A stretch of 64,000 nt of DNA from CAVQGZ01 sp963712175 (GCA_963712175.1 CAVQGZ010000001.1:277111-341110); one strand, 5' to 3'. Shown: positions 28,116-39,704, numbered from the stretch's first letter. Made by a program: numbers and translations. Notes: generated by a model from the sequence alone, not told the origin.

Positions 28116-29852
28116 TCAGCCGGGGTAGGTCGGTGACGAGGCGGACAACAGCGGCACCCACTCCTGCAGCGCGTCCTGGCGAACCAGGAGCGGCTCGGGG
28201 TCGGCGCCCTCGACCGCGATCGGTCCGGTACCGATCACCAGCGGCTGGCCGGGCGACGCTGCAAGGCTGACGGCGCCCTCCACCTGCCCGCGCGAGCTCA
28301 CCGACCCGTTCGAGAGCTCGACGAGAAACGGCTGGACGTCGTCGGCGTCCTCGCCCAGCAGGGCAAGAGCCGTGGCAGACGCCCAGGCGACGTCCACCGC
28401 CTCGACACCGTCGAGCACCACGTCACGTACCTGACCGAGCTCGAGCAGTCCATCCGGCCTGTGCAGCACCAGCGTCAGCAGCAGGCGCGCAGCACCCTCG
28501 GACTCGTAGACCGCTGCCGCGCGTACACCGTCAGGTGCGACCTGCAGCCGCTCCACCCGGACGTCGGCCAGCGCCCCACTGGCCACCTCGACGGCTTCCG
28601 AGCCCTCGTCGAGGAGGAGCACTCGGCTCGTGTCCTGCCCCCGGTCCACGAACCAGACACGCCCAGCGCGGTCGAACGAAGGAACGCCGATGTCGACGCC
28701 GAGGTCGTAGGTGGTGGCCGTGCCGCTCTCCGTCAGGCCGCCGACGGTCGCCGACGTGCCGTCGACGCTGACCGCTGCCGCACGCGTGGCGGTGAGGTTC
28801 ACCGCCACGGAGCGGGCTTGGGCGTCCTCACCGAGCGGGCCGGGGACCGCGACCGCATCGGCGTCGTCGACGGCGACGACGCGACCGTCCGACACCGCGT
28901 ACAGCTGGTCACCGGCCGGCACGTCGGCCGGGTCGTAGAAGGCGAACTCGTCGGCGCTGACCACCCCCGTCTCGCTGCTGGGCAGAGGCACGGGCTGGCC
29001 GTCGGACAGCACCGCGACCTCGCTCACGCCCGGCGCCTGCCGCAGCGTCCAGGCAAGCTGCGCGGCGAGCCTGTCGCGCTGCTCGGCCTGGGCGCGAGCG
29101 ACCTGCGAGCTGAGGTCCACCCTGGCCACCGTGCCGACCTGGACGACCGAGCCGGACTGCAGAGCCACACCGGGGTCGATCGCCGAACGCACCGCCGGGT
29201 CGAGCCACTCGGTCGGGCCGTCCAACAGCTCCTCGACCAGCAAGGTCGGCAGGTTTCCACGAACCGGCAGGTAGGTGAGGTCGGGCACGAGGACGTCGAA
29301 GTCGGGGTCGAAGAAGTAGCTGGCGTAGGCGGCGTACTCACGGTTGAAGTCGAACGCGGTCATCACCAGCCCGTCCGGCGGTGAGTCGATCCGCCACTCC
29401 TCCCCGACGGGCGACACCGTGAGGTCGAGGACGAGCTGTGATCCCTGCTCGGCCGGCGTGTAGCTGCCGTCCGCTGCTACCCGGGCCTCGAGCCGCACCG
29501 CGATCTTCACGCCCCCCTCGGTCTCGGAGACGCTTCGTGAGCCCTCGCCCGCCCCGTACACCGCGATGCCGGACTCCGGCTGCCACGACGCCGAGGCCTC
29601 CGGGGTGAGGAACTCACGCGCCGTCGGGTAGCCGGGCTCGTAGGAGGCCATGGCCGACAGGAAGCCCTCGACGATTGCCAACGGGTCGTCACCCGGACGC
29701 GGCCCGCTCGGCAGGACGGCGACGTTCGGTGGAGACACCGGCTCACCAGCGGGCCGCCCCTGCTCGACCGGACCCTCGGTCGGCACCGAGACGCACGAGC
29801 TGAGAACGAGCGTCAGAAGAACGGCCACCACACCCCGTGCCAGCGTCGTCAT
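28116..29852 (-). CDS. lpqB: Lipoprotein LpqB
   Basis: 578-residue lipoprotein that works with the MtrAB two-component system. Signal peptide with lipobox LVLSSC near residue 20, a GerMN domain (about residues 180-300, LVEELLDGPTEWLDPAVRSA) and a C-terminal beta-propeller-like LpqB domain ending VPLLSASSPTYPG. The ATG overlaps the mtrB stop (ATGA). In mycobacteria LpqB binds the extracellular part of MtrB and affects cell division; the same role is inferred here. Confidence 0.95.
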   Translation of the reverse strand: MTTLARGVVAVLLTLVLSSCVSVPTEGPVEQGRPAGEPVSPPNVAVLPSGPRPGDDPLAIVEGFLSAMASYEPGYPTAREFLTPEASASWQPESGIAVYGAGEGSRSVSETEGGVKIAVRLEARVAADGSYTPAEQGSQLVLDLTVSPVGEEWRIDSPPDGLVMTAFDFNREYAAYASYFFDPDFDVLVPDLTYLPVRGNLPTLLVEELLDGPTEWLDPAVRSAIDPGVALQSGSVVQVGTVARVDLSSQVARAQAEQRDRLAAQLAWTLRQAPGVSEVAVLSDGQPVPLPSSETGVVSADEFAFYDPADVPAGDQLYAVSDGRVVAVDDADAVAVPGPLGEDAQARSVAVNLTATRAAAVSVDGTSATVGGLTESGTATTYDLGVDIGVPSFDRAGRVWFVDRGQDTSRVLLLDEGSEAVEVASGALADVRVERLQVAPDGVRAAAVYESEGAARLLLTLVLHRPDGLLELGQVRDVVLDGVEAVDVAWASATALALLGEDADDVQPFLVELSNGSVSSRGQVEGAVSLAASPGQPLVIGTGPIAVEGADPEPLLVRQDALQEWVPLLSASSPTYPG

Positions 29853-31504
29853 GACGTCGCCCCGGCGTCCTGCGACGGCTGGTCGGAGGACTGGCCGCCC
29901 ACCACCCGCAGCATCTGGGTCGGCGCGTCCTCGGGGACCACCGGCAGCGGAGACACCCCTGGGTCGTGCCCGGCGACCCGCGGGACCGTGAGCCGGAAGC
30001 ACGACCCCTGCCCGGGCTCTCCCCAGGCCACGAGGTCACCACCATGGATGCGGGCGTCCTCCAACGAGATGGCCAGCCCGAGCCCCGATCCTCCTGTGCT
30101 GCGGGCCCGCGCCGGGTCGGCACGCCAGAAGCGGTTGAAGACGAGGCCGAGCTGCTCGGGGTCGAGGCCGATGCCGTGGTCCCGCACGGTCACCGCCACG
30201 GCGTCCTGCGAGGTGCCGACGGTGACATCGACCGGTCGGGACTCCCCGTGCTCGATCGCGTTGGCGACGAGGTTGCGCAGCACACGAGCAACCCTGCGCG
30301 GGTCGAGGACCGCCGTTGCAGGTGCCCGTCCGACATCGATCACCAGGTCGGTCCCGGCATCGCGAGCGAGCGTGGACAGCCCGTCGCACACGCTCGTCAC
30401 CACGTCGCGGACGTCCACCTCCTCCAGGTCGAGACCGGCCGCACCGGCATCGATCCGACTGATCTCGAGCAGGTCGGCCAGCAGGGACTCGAACCTGTCG
30501 AGCTCGGACTGCATCAGCTCGGACGCGCGTTGGGTGCCAGGGTCCAACAGCTCGCTGTTGTCGTGCAGCAGGTCCGCCGCCATCCGCACGGTCGTCAACG
30601 GCGTGCGCAGCTCGTGGGAGACGTCGGAGACGAACCGTTGCTGCAGCCGCGACAGCTCCTCCAGCCGGGTGATCTGCTGCTGCAGGCTCCCGGCCATGTG
30701 GTTGAACGACTGCGCGAGGCGTCCGAGCTCGTCCTTGGGGTCACCCGCCGGTACGACCATCCGCTCGTCGAGCGCACCTCCGGCCAGCTGCTCGGCGGTG
30801 ACCGCCGCCTGCTGCACCGGGCGGGCCACCTGCCGCACGACGATGAGGGCGATCCCGCTGAGCAGCAGGACGACAAGGACGGCCACACTGCCGATGGACC
30901 GGCTGACCAGCGCGAGGGTCTCCTCCTGCGGCCCGAGCGGGAACAGGTAGTACAGCTCGTACACCCCGATCGAGGGCACGGCGACCTGCGACCCCACGGC
31001 GAGGCCCGGCTCGCGAGTCCCGTCCTCGTAGGACACCGTGGAGGGGGTCCAGTACAGCGCCGAGTCGCGGCGTACCTCCTCACGCAGCCTGGTGGGCACG
31101 GACGAGGGCTCGACCCCACGCGAGGCACGGGTAGCCCGTGACGCCGCCGAGGCCTCGTCCTGCGCCGTGGGTGCCGGCAGCATCACGATGTCGTAGCGTC
31201 CCGACGCCCCTCCGGCACTGGCCAGGTTCTGGACCACGAGGGTCAGCAGCTGTCCCACGGTCGCCGGGTCGATGGACTGGGCGGCCTGCAGCTGGGTGCG
31301 CGCGGACGCGACGCCGGCGGCGGTGTCGTCGACCGCGGCGTCGACCTGGGAGCGCTGCAACCCGCTGCTGATCTGTCGCAGCAGCGTCGTGGCGAGCAGC
31401 GACATCACCAGGATCGACAGCGCCAACGTCGTCGCGACGACCCGAACCTGGATCGAGCCTCGCCACCACCGAGTGACGGCGCGAGCCGGGGACGAGCGCG
31501 CCAT
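29849..31504 (-). CDS. mtrB: Sensor histidine kinase MtrB
   Basis: 551-residue membrane kinase: TM1 about residues 24-45, an extracytoplasmic domain to about 200, TM2 (VLVVLLLSGIALIVVRQVA), HAMP (RPVQQAAVTAEQLAGGALD), the H-box FVSDVSHELRTPLTTVR and the ATPase boxes NLVANAIEHGE and GSGLGLAISLEDARIHGG. A short Pro/Gln tail follows. It is the partner of MtrA immediately upstream (3-base gap) and overlaps lpqB. The system controls cell-wall hydrolases and division genes in actinobacteria. Confidence 0.97.
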   Translation of the reverse strand: MARSSPARAVTRWWRGSIQVRVVATTLALSILVMSLLATTLLRQISSGLQRSQVDAAVDDTAAGVASARTQLQAAQSIDPATVGQLLTLVVQNLASAGGASGRYDIVMLPAPTAQDEASAASRATRASRGVEPSSVPTRLREEVRRDSALYWTPSTVSYEDGTREPGLAVGSQVAVPSIGVYELYYLFPLGPQEETLALVSRSIGSVAVLVVLLLSGIALIVVRQVARPVQQAAVTAEQLAGGALDERMVVPAGDPKDELGRLAQSFNHMAGSLQQQITRLEELSRLQQRFVSDVSHELRTPLTTVRMAADLLHDNSELLDPGTQRASELMQSELDRFESLLADLLEISRIDAGAAGLDLEEVDVRDVVTSVCDGLSTLARDAGTDLVIDVGRAPATAVLDPRRVARVLRNLVANAIEHGESRPVDVTVGTSQDAVAVTVRDHGIGLDPEQLGLVFNRFWRADPARARSTGGSGLGLAISLEDARIHGGDLVAWGEPGQGSCFRLTVPRVAGHDPGVSPLPVVPEDAPTQMLRVVGGQSSDQPSQDAGATS

Positions 31505-31507
31505 GGG

Positions 31508-32185
31508 CTAGGCCGAGGCGGCCTTGTACCCCACGCCGCGCACGGTCTGGACGATCTCCGGGTGCTCCGGGTCGATCTCGATCTTGGCGCGCAGCCGCTG
31601 CACGTGGACGTTGACCAGCCGGGTGTCGGCGGAGTGCCGGTAGCCCCAGACCTGCTCCAGAAGCTCCTCACGCGTGAAGACCTGCCACGGCCGACGGGCC
31701 AGGCAGACCAGCAGGTCGAACTCGAGCGGGGTGAGCGAGATCTCCTCGTCCCCGCGGCGCACCACGTGGCCGGGCACGTCGATGGTGACGTCACCGGCGT
31801 GCAGCGTCGTCTGGCGTGGCGGCTCGATGCCACGCAGCCGCGTGCGCACCCGCGCCACCAGCTCCTTCGGCTTGAACGGCTTGACCACGTAGTCGTCCGC
31901 CCCGGACTCCAGCCCCAGGACGACGTCGACGGTGTCGGACTTGGCCGTCAGCATGACGATCGGCACGCCGGACTCCGCCCGGATGGCCCGGCACACCTCG
32001 ATGCCGTCCATGCCTGGCAGCATGACGTCGAGAAGAACCAGGTCGGGCTGGAACTCGCCGAAGGCGGCCATGACCTCGTCACCACGAGTCACCGTCTCGG
32101 TCTCGAAGCCCTCACCGCGAAGAACGATGCCGAGCATCTCTGCAAGGGCTGTGTCGTCGTCGACGACGAGGATTCGTCCTCTCAC
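31508..32185 (-). CDS. mtrA: Response regulator MtrA
   Basis: 225-residue OmpR-type regulator. Receiver domain RILVVDDDTALAEMLG with phospho-Asp in LVLLDVMLPGMDGIEV and the switch Lys in YVVKPFKPKE; winged-helix effector with LTPLEFDLLVCLARRPWQVF and VNVHVQRLRAKIE. It is essential in mycobacteria. The start is GTG at 32185; a CACGAT box ends 6 bases before it, suggesting a leaderless transcript. Divergent from the membrane protein at 32225. Confidence 0.98.
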   Translation of the reverse strand: MRGRILVVDDDTALAEMLGIVLRGEGFETETVTRGDEVMAAFGEFQPDLVLLDVMLPGMDGIEVCRAIRAESGVPIVMLTAKSDTVDVVLGLESGADDYVVKPFKPKELVARVRTRLRGIEPPRQTTLHAGDVTIDVPGHVVRRGDEEISLTPLEFDLLVCLARRPWQVFTREELLEQVWGYRHSADTRLVNVHVQRLRAKIEIDPEHPEIVQTVRGVGYKAASA

Positions 32186-32191
32186 AGGTCC

Positions 32192-32197
32192 ATCGTG
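32192..32197 (-). promoter_or_regulatory. -10-like element of mtrA
   Basis: CACGAT on the minus strand ends 6 bases before the mtrA GTG, with no ribosome-binding site. The divergent gene has its own AACGAT 15 bases away on the other strand. Confidence 0.5.
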
Positions 32198-32212
32198 TCA
32201 CGCCGCCTGTGA

Positions 32213-32218
32213 AACGAT
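32213..32218 (+). promoter_or_regulatory. -10-like element of the divergent membrane protein gene
   Basis: AACGAT ends 6 bases before the GTG at 32225. Together with the mtrA box it makes a compact divergent promoter. Confidence 0.45.
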
Positions 32219-32224
32219 GAGGAC

Positions 32225-33357
32225 GTGAGCCAGACGGGTCCGCCATCGCCTCAGCAGCCGCCCCCCGGGTGGGGCGCTGCGCCGCCGCCGCCAGGATGGG
32301 GCCAGGCGACGCCACCTCCCGCCTGGGGCCAGCCCCAGCCGCCCTACCCCGGCTACGGCTGGGGAGGGCCGCCACCGTCACCCAAGCCTGGCAGCATCCC
32401 GCTGCGGCCACTGGGAGTCGGCGACATCCTCGAAGGCACCTTCTCGGTCCTGCGCCGCTACCCGGCAGCCACGCTGGGCTCGTCTGTCCTGGTCGTCGGC
32501 ACCGTCAGCCTGCTCCAGGCACTCCTGTTCTGGCCGCTCGTCACGAGCCTGTCGGGAGTCCTCGACGCCGCGGAGTCCGGTGACCCAGACCTTCTCGTCG
32601 CCGAGCTGGATGCCATCTCCTGGGCACCGCTGGCGCTCGCCGGGCTGCTGATCGGGCTGCTGTCGGTGACGCTGTTCGTCCTGCTCTCCGGGCTGCTGTC
32701 GATAGTGGTCGGCCAGTCCGCCATCGGGGCCCCGCTCAGCTTCAGCCAGGCATGGGGTCGAGCCTTGCCGCGACTTCCGAGGCTGCTGGGTGGCGCGGCA
32801 CTTGTCGCCCTTCTCATCGGGGGGCTCTGGACGCTGGTCGTGCTGGCGTGGTTCCTCGCCGCGTGGAGCGGCAGCGGCGTCGGCTACGCGCTGCTCACGC
32901 TGCTCACGCTGCTGGGGGCGCTTCCCCTCACCCTCTACCTGGGCGTCAAGGTCTCGCTGACCACACCAGCCGTCGCGCTGGAGAGCACTGCCGACGGGCC
33001 GATCTCTCCGGTGACCGGGCTGCGGCGATCCTGGGGCCTGGTACGCGGGGCATGGTGGCGAACCCTGGGCGTCCTGCTTCTCGGTGCGGTCATCGCCGGG
33101 GCGCTGTCGCAGGTGATCGCGATCCCGGCAGGGATCGTGGTGTCAGCGCTGCCGCTGAGCCTCACCGCGGCCGTGGTGGCCTCCACCATCACTGCCGGCC
33201 TCGGCCAGGCGGTGGCCCAGCCGGTGTCGGGCTTGATCCTCGCAATGGTGTACGTCGACCGACGGATTCGCACCGAGCAGCTGGACGCGGCACTGGCCAG
33301 GGCCGCCGGGGTCGAGCTACCGAGCCAGGCGGCTCCGCCACCGAGCGGCCAGCAGGC

Positions 33358-33364
<7 letters not shown>
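32225..33364 (+). CDS. Pro-rich multispanning membrane protein
   Basis: 379 residues: a Pro/Gly/Trp/Gln-rich cytosolic N-terminus of about 60 residues (repeats of PPPGWG type), then about six hydrophobic segments (for example ALAGLLIGLLSVTLFVLLSG and ALLTLLTLLGALPLTLYLGV). It resembles the glycerophosphoryl-diester phosphodiesterase membrane-domain/DUF7847 type of actinobacterial proteins; function unknown. Pro-rich tails like this often bind partner proteins. Its 3' end overlaps the sahH gene by 7 bases on the opposite strand. Confidence 0.8.
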
Positions 33365-34818
<1,454 letters not shown>

Positions 34819-34862
34819 AGAGGTTCTCCTGATGGGGTCAGACGCGCGCCGGACAGGGGTCG

Positions 34863-35828
34863 TCAGCGCACGGTGGGCTTGTTGGGAGTGTAGTCCTCGG
34901 TGAAGACGTCCGGCTCGAGGTAGATCGTTGCAGAGGTGACCAAGGCGGAGCGGATCCGCTCCTCGGCACCGTCGATCACGCCCGCCAGGTCATGGGCCGT
35001 CGTGATGCCCGACACGCCGATCTTGGCGGCGATGAGCAGCTCGTCCGGTCCGAGGTAGAGGGTCTTGAGGTGGATGATGCGTTCGACACCGGGGGCGCCT
35101 TCGAGCGCGGCGGTGATCGTGGCGGCCTTCTCCGGCGTGGCGCCCTCGCCGACGAGCAGGCTGGACATCTCGATCGCCAGGACGACGGCGATGATCACCA
35201 GCAGGACCCCGATCATCGCCGTACCGGCGGCGTCGAAGTAGCCGTTCTCGGTGACCAGCGTCAGGCTCACGCCGAACAGCGCGAAGACCAGCCCGGTGAG
35301 GGCACCGGTGTCCTCGAGCAGCACGACGGGCAGCTCCGGAGCCTTCGCCCGGCGGATGAACCGGATCCACGACTGCTGCCCCCGAAGCGGGTTCGACTCC
35401 TTCACCGCGGTGCGCAACGAGAAGCCCTCCATGACGATCGCCGCGATCAGCACGACGAGCGGCACCCACCACCACTGGGAGTCCAGCAGCTGGTTCGGCT
35501 CACCCGAGCGCACCTCCTCGACCTTGTGCCACGCCTCGTACAGGGCGAAGACGCCACCGAGCGTGAACAGGACGATCGAGACGATGAAGGCGTACACGTA
35601 GCGGACACGTCCGTAGCCGAAGGGGTGCCGGGTGTCGGCCGCGCGCCGTGCCTGTCGTCCGCCAACCAGCAGCAGCACCTGGTTGGCCGAGTCCGCGAAC
35701 GAGTGGATGGCCTCGGCCAGCATCGACGAGGCCCCGGTCAGCGCCCACGCACCAAGCTTCGTGATCGCGATGCCGACATTGGCCAGCAACGCGGCGACGA
35801 CCGCCTTGGTGCCTCCGCTGGTGCTCAC
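34863..35828 (-). CDS. Cation diffusion facilitator family transporter
   Basis: 321-residue inner-membrane exporter of divalent metals (Zn, Fe, Co or Mn type, not determinable). Six hydrophobic segments; metal-site signatures SMLAEAIHSFADSANQVLLL and LLEDTGALTGLVFALFGVSL, then a C-terminal cytosolic domain (HLKTLYLGPDELLIAAKI). GTG at 35828 overlaps the true manA stop (GTGA). As the sequence stands, a one-base frameshift in manA makes the two reading frames continuous; I treat them as separate genes. Confidence 0.9.
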   Translation of the reverse strand: MSTSGGTKAVVAALLANVGIAITKLGAWALTGASSMLAEAIHSFADSANQVLLLVGGRQARRAADTRHPFGYGRVRYVYAFIVSIVLFTLGGVFALYEAWHKVEEVRSGEPNQLLDSQWWWVPLVVLIAAIVMEGFSLRTAVKESNPLRGQQSWIRFIRRAKAPELPVVLLEDTGALTGLVFALFGVSLTLVTENGYFDAAGTAMIGVLLVIIAVVLAIEMSSLLVGEGATPEKAATITAALEGAPGVERIIHLKTLYLGPDELLIAAKIGVSGITTAHDLAGVIDGAEERIRSALVTSATIYLEPDVFTEDYTPNKPTVR

Positions 35829-37073
35829 CCGTGGTCCGCGCCCTCGGCGGTGCTCGAGGTCTCCGGCAGGCCGGGGCGAGCCCGCACGGCCTCCCCCAGA
35901 CCACTGACCTCGACGCGGACCGGCGGCTGCTGGGACGAAGACCGCCTCCCCACGCCGAAGGTCTCCCGCGCCACTGGGCGTCGTCAGGTGCAGCGACCCG
36001 TCCATCGCCAGGATGATCGCGGGCGTGCCTCCCCCGAGGGTGAACGTGGTGCCGGGCTGCACGCAGATACGGTCGAGCGCGAAGTCGTCGACGCCGGCGT
36101 GAAACGTCTCGAGCCCTCGCGCAGGTTCGCCGGGCCAGACGAGCCGGGGCTGCGCAGCGGCGTCGGTGATCCGCAGAACCTCCTCCACGTCGACGAGCTT
36201 GGCGGTCAGCCCGGCCCTCAGCGTGTTGTCCGACGTCCCCTGGATCTCCACGGCCAACCCACCCGTGTAGCAGTGGAGCAGACCTGCGGGGACCGCCATG
36301 GCCTCACCCGGCTCGAGCACCACGTGGTTCATCAGCACCGTCACGAGAACGGCGGGGTCGTCGGGGTAGCGCTGGGTGAGGTGAGCCGTGACCGCGAGCT
36401 CGCTCGCCTCGGGGGCGTGCTCGTGCCCCAGCCGCTGCACTCCTGCCGCGGTCTCGGCGACAACCTCGCTGCGCTCGGGCCCGGTGAGCCGCAGCAGCGT
36501 GGCGACCAGCGCGCTGAGCCCGGCCACCGACACGTCCTCCCGCAGCTGTGCGGCCAACCGCGCCAGCCGCGCACCACCCAGCGCCTCCAGGCGAGCGAGC
36601 ACTCCTGCCGGGGGTCGCAGACCGGCGAAGGCGTCGAACCTCGTGAGCGCCAGAACCATCTCGGGCTTGGACCACTCGTCGGCGTACAGCGGCCGGTCGG
36701 GGGTCGGCGAGCCAGCCGGCCGCTCGGCGTGGAAGCCAGCGGCCGCCTGCTCCGCCGTCGGGTGCACCTGCAGGGAGAGCGGCGCGGCCACGGCCAGCAC
36801 CTTGAGCAGGAAGGGCAGCCGGGAGCCGAAACGCTGCCGGACCGCCGACCCCAGTATGAGCGCGGGGTCACGACCCACGAGACGGTCCAGCGTCGTGGCC
36901 GGGACGGCGCCAACGGTCGATGGTGCCTGGGGGTGGGCTCCCAGCCACCACTCCGCCCACGGCCGGCCGTCGGGCTGTCGGCCGAGGAACCCCGGCAGCG
37001 CGTCCGGTGATCCCCAGTCGTAGTGCTGGACGCGACCCTCCAGTGGGAACAGCGACACCTGGTCGGGGCTCAC
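35825..37073 (-). CDS. manA: Mannose-6-phosphate isomerase ManA, with a one-base frameshift near the 3' end
   Basis: Zinc enzyme interconverting fructose-6-phosphate and mannose-6-phosphate for GDP-mannose supply. About 415 residues: VQHYDWGSPDALPGFLG, AEWWLGAHPQAPS, LLKVLAVAAPLSLQVHPT (metal His), HCYTGGLAVEIQGTSDNTLR. After GEAVFVPAAA (near 35925) the coding signal moves to another frame, reading VRVEVSGLGEAVRARPGLPE to a TGA at 35825-35827. High G+C at third positions follows that frame. The span is 3n+1 bases, so one extra base is present. The ATG overlaps the stop of the SIS gene (ATGA). Confidence 0.9.
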
Positions 37074-38093
37074 GACGCCTGGCCCAGCGCGAGGTAGATC
37101 GCGGCGAACCGGCCGGTCGCCAGCAACGAGGCGAACCGCGCCACGTCCGGCCCGTCGTCCACCGTGACGCGGTGCACTCGCACCCCGCGAGCGTCCGCAG
37201 CCCTCTCGAGCTCGGCGCGGGCGGCGGCGTCGGCCTCGCTCAGCGCCTCTTCGTCGAGGACCACCAGGACCGGCTGCGCGGTCGCCGGCGGTTCAGTCTG
37301 CGTCGTCGAAGGGGTCGGCGAAGACGTCGCGCTCCGGTGCCGCGACCATCAACGGCACCAGCTGGTCGACCCCTCCGGCCACAGCTGGAAGGCCCGTCGC
37401 GGCTCGAAGGCCCTCGGCGATCCGCCGTGCCGCCCGCGCGGCCAGCGGCGACCCTCCCCAGACGACCGGCAGCCGGTCGGCCACCGCGAGCGCCAGCTCC
37501 TTGGCGGGGTTGCGGTCGACGGGGCTGTCGGGCCCGCACCGCGCCGCAACGAGATCCAGGGCCGCGGCCACCGGTTCGGCCTCGACCTCGGGACCGAGGC
37601 CGAGCGCGTGCAGGGCGCTGAGCACCGGCACCGACAGTGCCAGGGCGTCCTGCGAGCCTGCAGGCAGCAGCAAGCCTCGTCCAGCCGCCGCCCGGTGCAG
37701 AGCCGAGTCCTGCGGGCACGCCAGCAGGAGCTCGCACCCGCGACGCACGGCCTCACGGACTGTGGCCTCCTCGGCCGGCGAGCCCTCTCCCGTCACCGAC
37801 AGAACGACGACAAGGTCGAGCGGGCCGGCCCATCCCGGCAGGCCCGCATGCGGCCAGGCGACGAACGGAACCGGGCAGCCGGGCTCGAGGACGGTGCGCA
37901 GCAGGCGACCGTCCGGACCGGCAGCGAGGACGGCGCGCGGACGGGTGCCGGCGTCGTCGGCCATGCGGGCCAGTCGCGGACGGGCCGCCGCCGCGGCCAG
38001 CCGCACGCTCGCGCCCCAGCTGGCGACGGCACGCAGGTCGTCATCGAAGGACCGCAGCGCGTCGGGGTCGGAGAGGCGGGTGTCGTCGAACAC
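37070..38093 (-). CDS. SIS-domain protein (Rv3256c-like), with a one-base frameshift
   Basis: About 340 residues related to bifunctional phosphoglucose/phosphomannose isomerases, conserved between manB and manA in actinobacteria; true activity is unproven. Visible: FDDTRLSDPDALRSFDDDL, VVVLSVTGEGSPAEE, and LPVVWGGSPLAARAARRIAE. After FADPFDDAD a TGA at 37293-37295 interrupts, but dropping one base gives EPPATAQPVLVVLDEEALSE and on to FAAIYLALGQAS, ending at 37070. The total span is 3n+1. GTG start at 38093, 4 bases after the Trm112 stop. Confidence 0.85.
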
Positions 38094-38097
38094 GGGG

Positions 38098-38289
38098 CTA
38101 GCTCTCACCTCGGCGCTCTGCCTCGTCGAGGAGCAGGACGGGGATGCCGTCGTCGATGCGGAACACCCGGTCGCAGCCCGTGCAGGCCAGCTCCCCGGCG
38201 CCGTTGGCTGCGTCAGCGTCGTAGTCCAGCGGGGCGTGCTGCTCACAGGGGCAGGCGAGGATCTCCACGACCCATGGCGCCAGACTCAT
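38098..38289 (-). CDS. Trm112-like protein
   Basis: 63-residue zinc-ribbon-like protein (PF03966): WVVEILACPCEQHAPLDYD, ELACTGCDRVFRIDDGIPVL. Trm112 partners activate methyltransferases in eukaryotes and archaea; in actinobacteria the gene sits with manB and the SIS gene and its role is unknown. ATG at 38289 lies 15 bases after the manB stop. Confidence 0.9.
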   Translation of the reverse strand: MSLAPWVVEILACPCEQHAPLDYDADAANGAGELACTGCDRVFRIDDGIPVLLLDEAERRGES

Positions 38290-38304
38290 GAACGACTCCC
38301 TCTT

Positions 38305-39697
38305 TCAGCCGGCCCGCGCTGCCACGAACGCGAGCACCTCGTCACGGACCCGCCCCATGGTGTCATCGTCGTCCGCCTCGACGTTCAGCCGCAGCAGCGG
38401 CTCGGTGTTCGAGGCCCGCAGGTTGAACCACCAGTGCGTCGGTGCTGACCGTCAGGCCGTCGAGGTGGTCGATGGCGGCTGCCGGCGCAGATGCGTACTC
38501 GACCTCAGCCGCATGCATCACGGCAACCGGGTCCGCAACCGTCGAGTTGATCTCGCCCGAGCGCGAGTACCGCTCGTAGGAGGCCACGAGCTGGCTCAGC
38601 GATGTGCCCTCGGACGTCTCACCGAGGGCTGCCAAGACGTGCATGGCCGCGAGCAGCCCCGAGTCGGCGTTGAAGAAGTCGGCGAAGTAGAAGTGCCCGG
38701 AGTGCTCCCCGCCGAACACGGCTCCGGTCTGCGCCATCGTCGCCTTGATGAACGAGTGTCCGACCCGGGTACGCACGGCGACGCCCCCGTGCTCGGCGAT
38801 GACCTCGGCAACGGCTCTCGACGTGATGAGGTTGTGGATGATCGCCGCACCGGGGTTGCGGGCGAGCTCCCGCTCGGCGATGAGCCCGGTGATGGCCGAA
38901 GGCGACACGAGGGCACCCGTCTCATCCACGACGAAGCAGCGGTCGGCGTCCCCGTCGAAGGCAAGGCCGAGGTCGGCTCCGGTCGCCACCACCCGGCGCT
39001 GCAGGTCGACGAGCGTGTCCGGGTCGAGTGGGTTCGCATCGTGGTTCGGGAACGTCCCGTCCAGCTCGAGGTACAACCCGTCCAGCGCCACCGGTGTGCC
39101 CTCGAAGACGGGCGGGACGGTCAGCCCCGCCATCCCGTTGCCGGCATCGACGACGACACGCATCGGTCGCAGCCCCGCCAGCGGCACGAGCGTGTGCAGG
39201 TACGCCACGTAGTCCGTGAGCAGGCTGTCGTGACGCACGCCGCCGCGCTGCTCGACCGGCGGGGGCGCCGGAGCGTCCAGCGCGTCAGCGACGACGCCCA
39301 GCCCGGTGTCGCGCCCGACCGGGACCGCACCCGGACGACAGAGCTTGATGCCGTTGTACTCCCCGGGGTTGTGGCTGGCGGTGATCATGGCACCCGGCAT
39401 CTGCCGGGTGCCGGCGCCGAAGTACAGCAGGTCGGTGGAGGCCAGGCCGATGTCGACGACGTCGACCCCCGCATCGGCGACTCCGGCGGCGAGGGCGTGC
39501 GCGAGCTCGGGAGAGGACTCCCGAGCGTCGCGACCCAGCAGGACACCCGGGTGCTCGGCGCCGTCGCCGGTCAGGGTCAGCTCGGCGAAGGCGCGTCCGA
39601 CCGTACGCACCATCGCCGCGTCCAGGTCCTGCGGGACCAACCCGCGGATGTCGTAGGCCTTGACGACGGCGGAGCGACGGAGGCGTTCCTGGGGCAC
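38305..39697 (-). CDS. manB: Phosphomannomutase/phosphoglucomutase ManB, with a one-base frameshift near the 3' end
   Basis: Converts mannose-6-phosphate to mannose-1-phosphate. About 464 residues: KAYDIRGLVPQDLD, the phosphoserine loop GAMITASHNPGEYNGIKL, metal loop LAFDGDADRCFVVDE, and GGEHSGHFYFADFF. After DGLTVSTD the frame shifts: the present frame ends about 35 codons later, while the +1 frame reads WWFNLRASNTEPLLRLNVEA, the conserved phosphate-binding end, to a TGA at 38305-38307. The span is 3n+1, so one base is extra near 38435. Start is GTG at 39697 with TAGGTT 7 bases upstream. Confidence 0.92.
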
Positions 39698-39704
39698 AGG
39701 GACG

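Noticed and set aside
34819..34862. SAH or SAM riboswitch upstream of the S-adenosylhomocysteine hydrolase gene
   Set aside because: Only 44 bases separate it from the transporter gene, with no structured element visible.
34863..37073. A genuine ManA-cation transporter fusion protein
   Set aside because: The in-frame link (PRRGQWSGGGRAG) has poor third-position GC, while the adjacent frame gives a sensible ManA end with a GTGA overlap. The span is 3n+1 bases.
35825..39697. Programmed frameshifting shared by manA, the SIS gene and manB
   Set aside because: The three sites have no common slippery sequence or downstream structure, and homologues are not known to need frameshifting.
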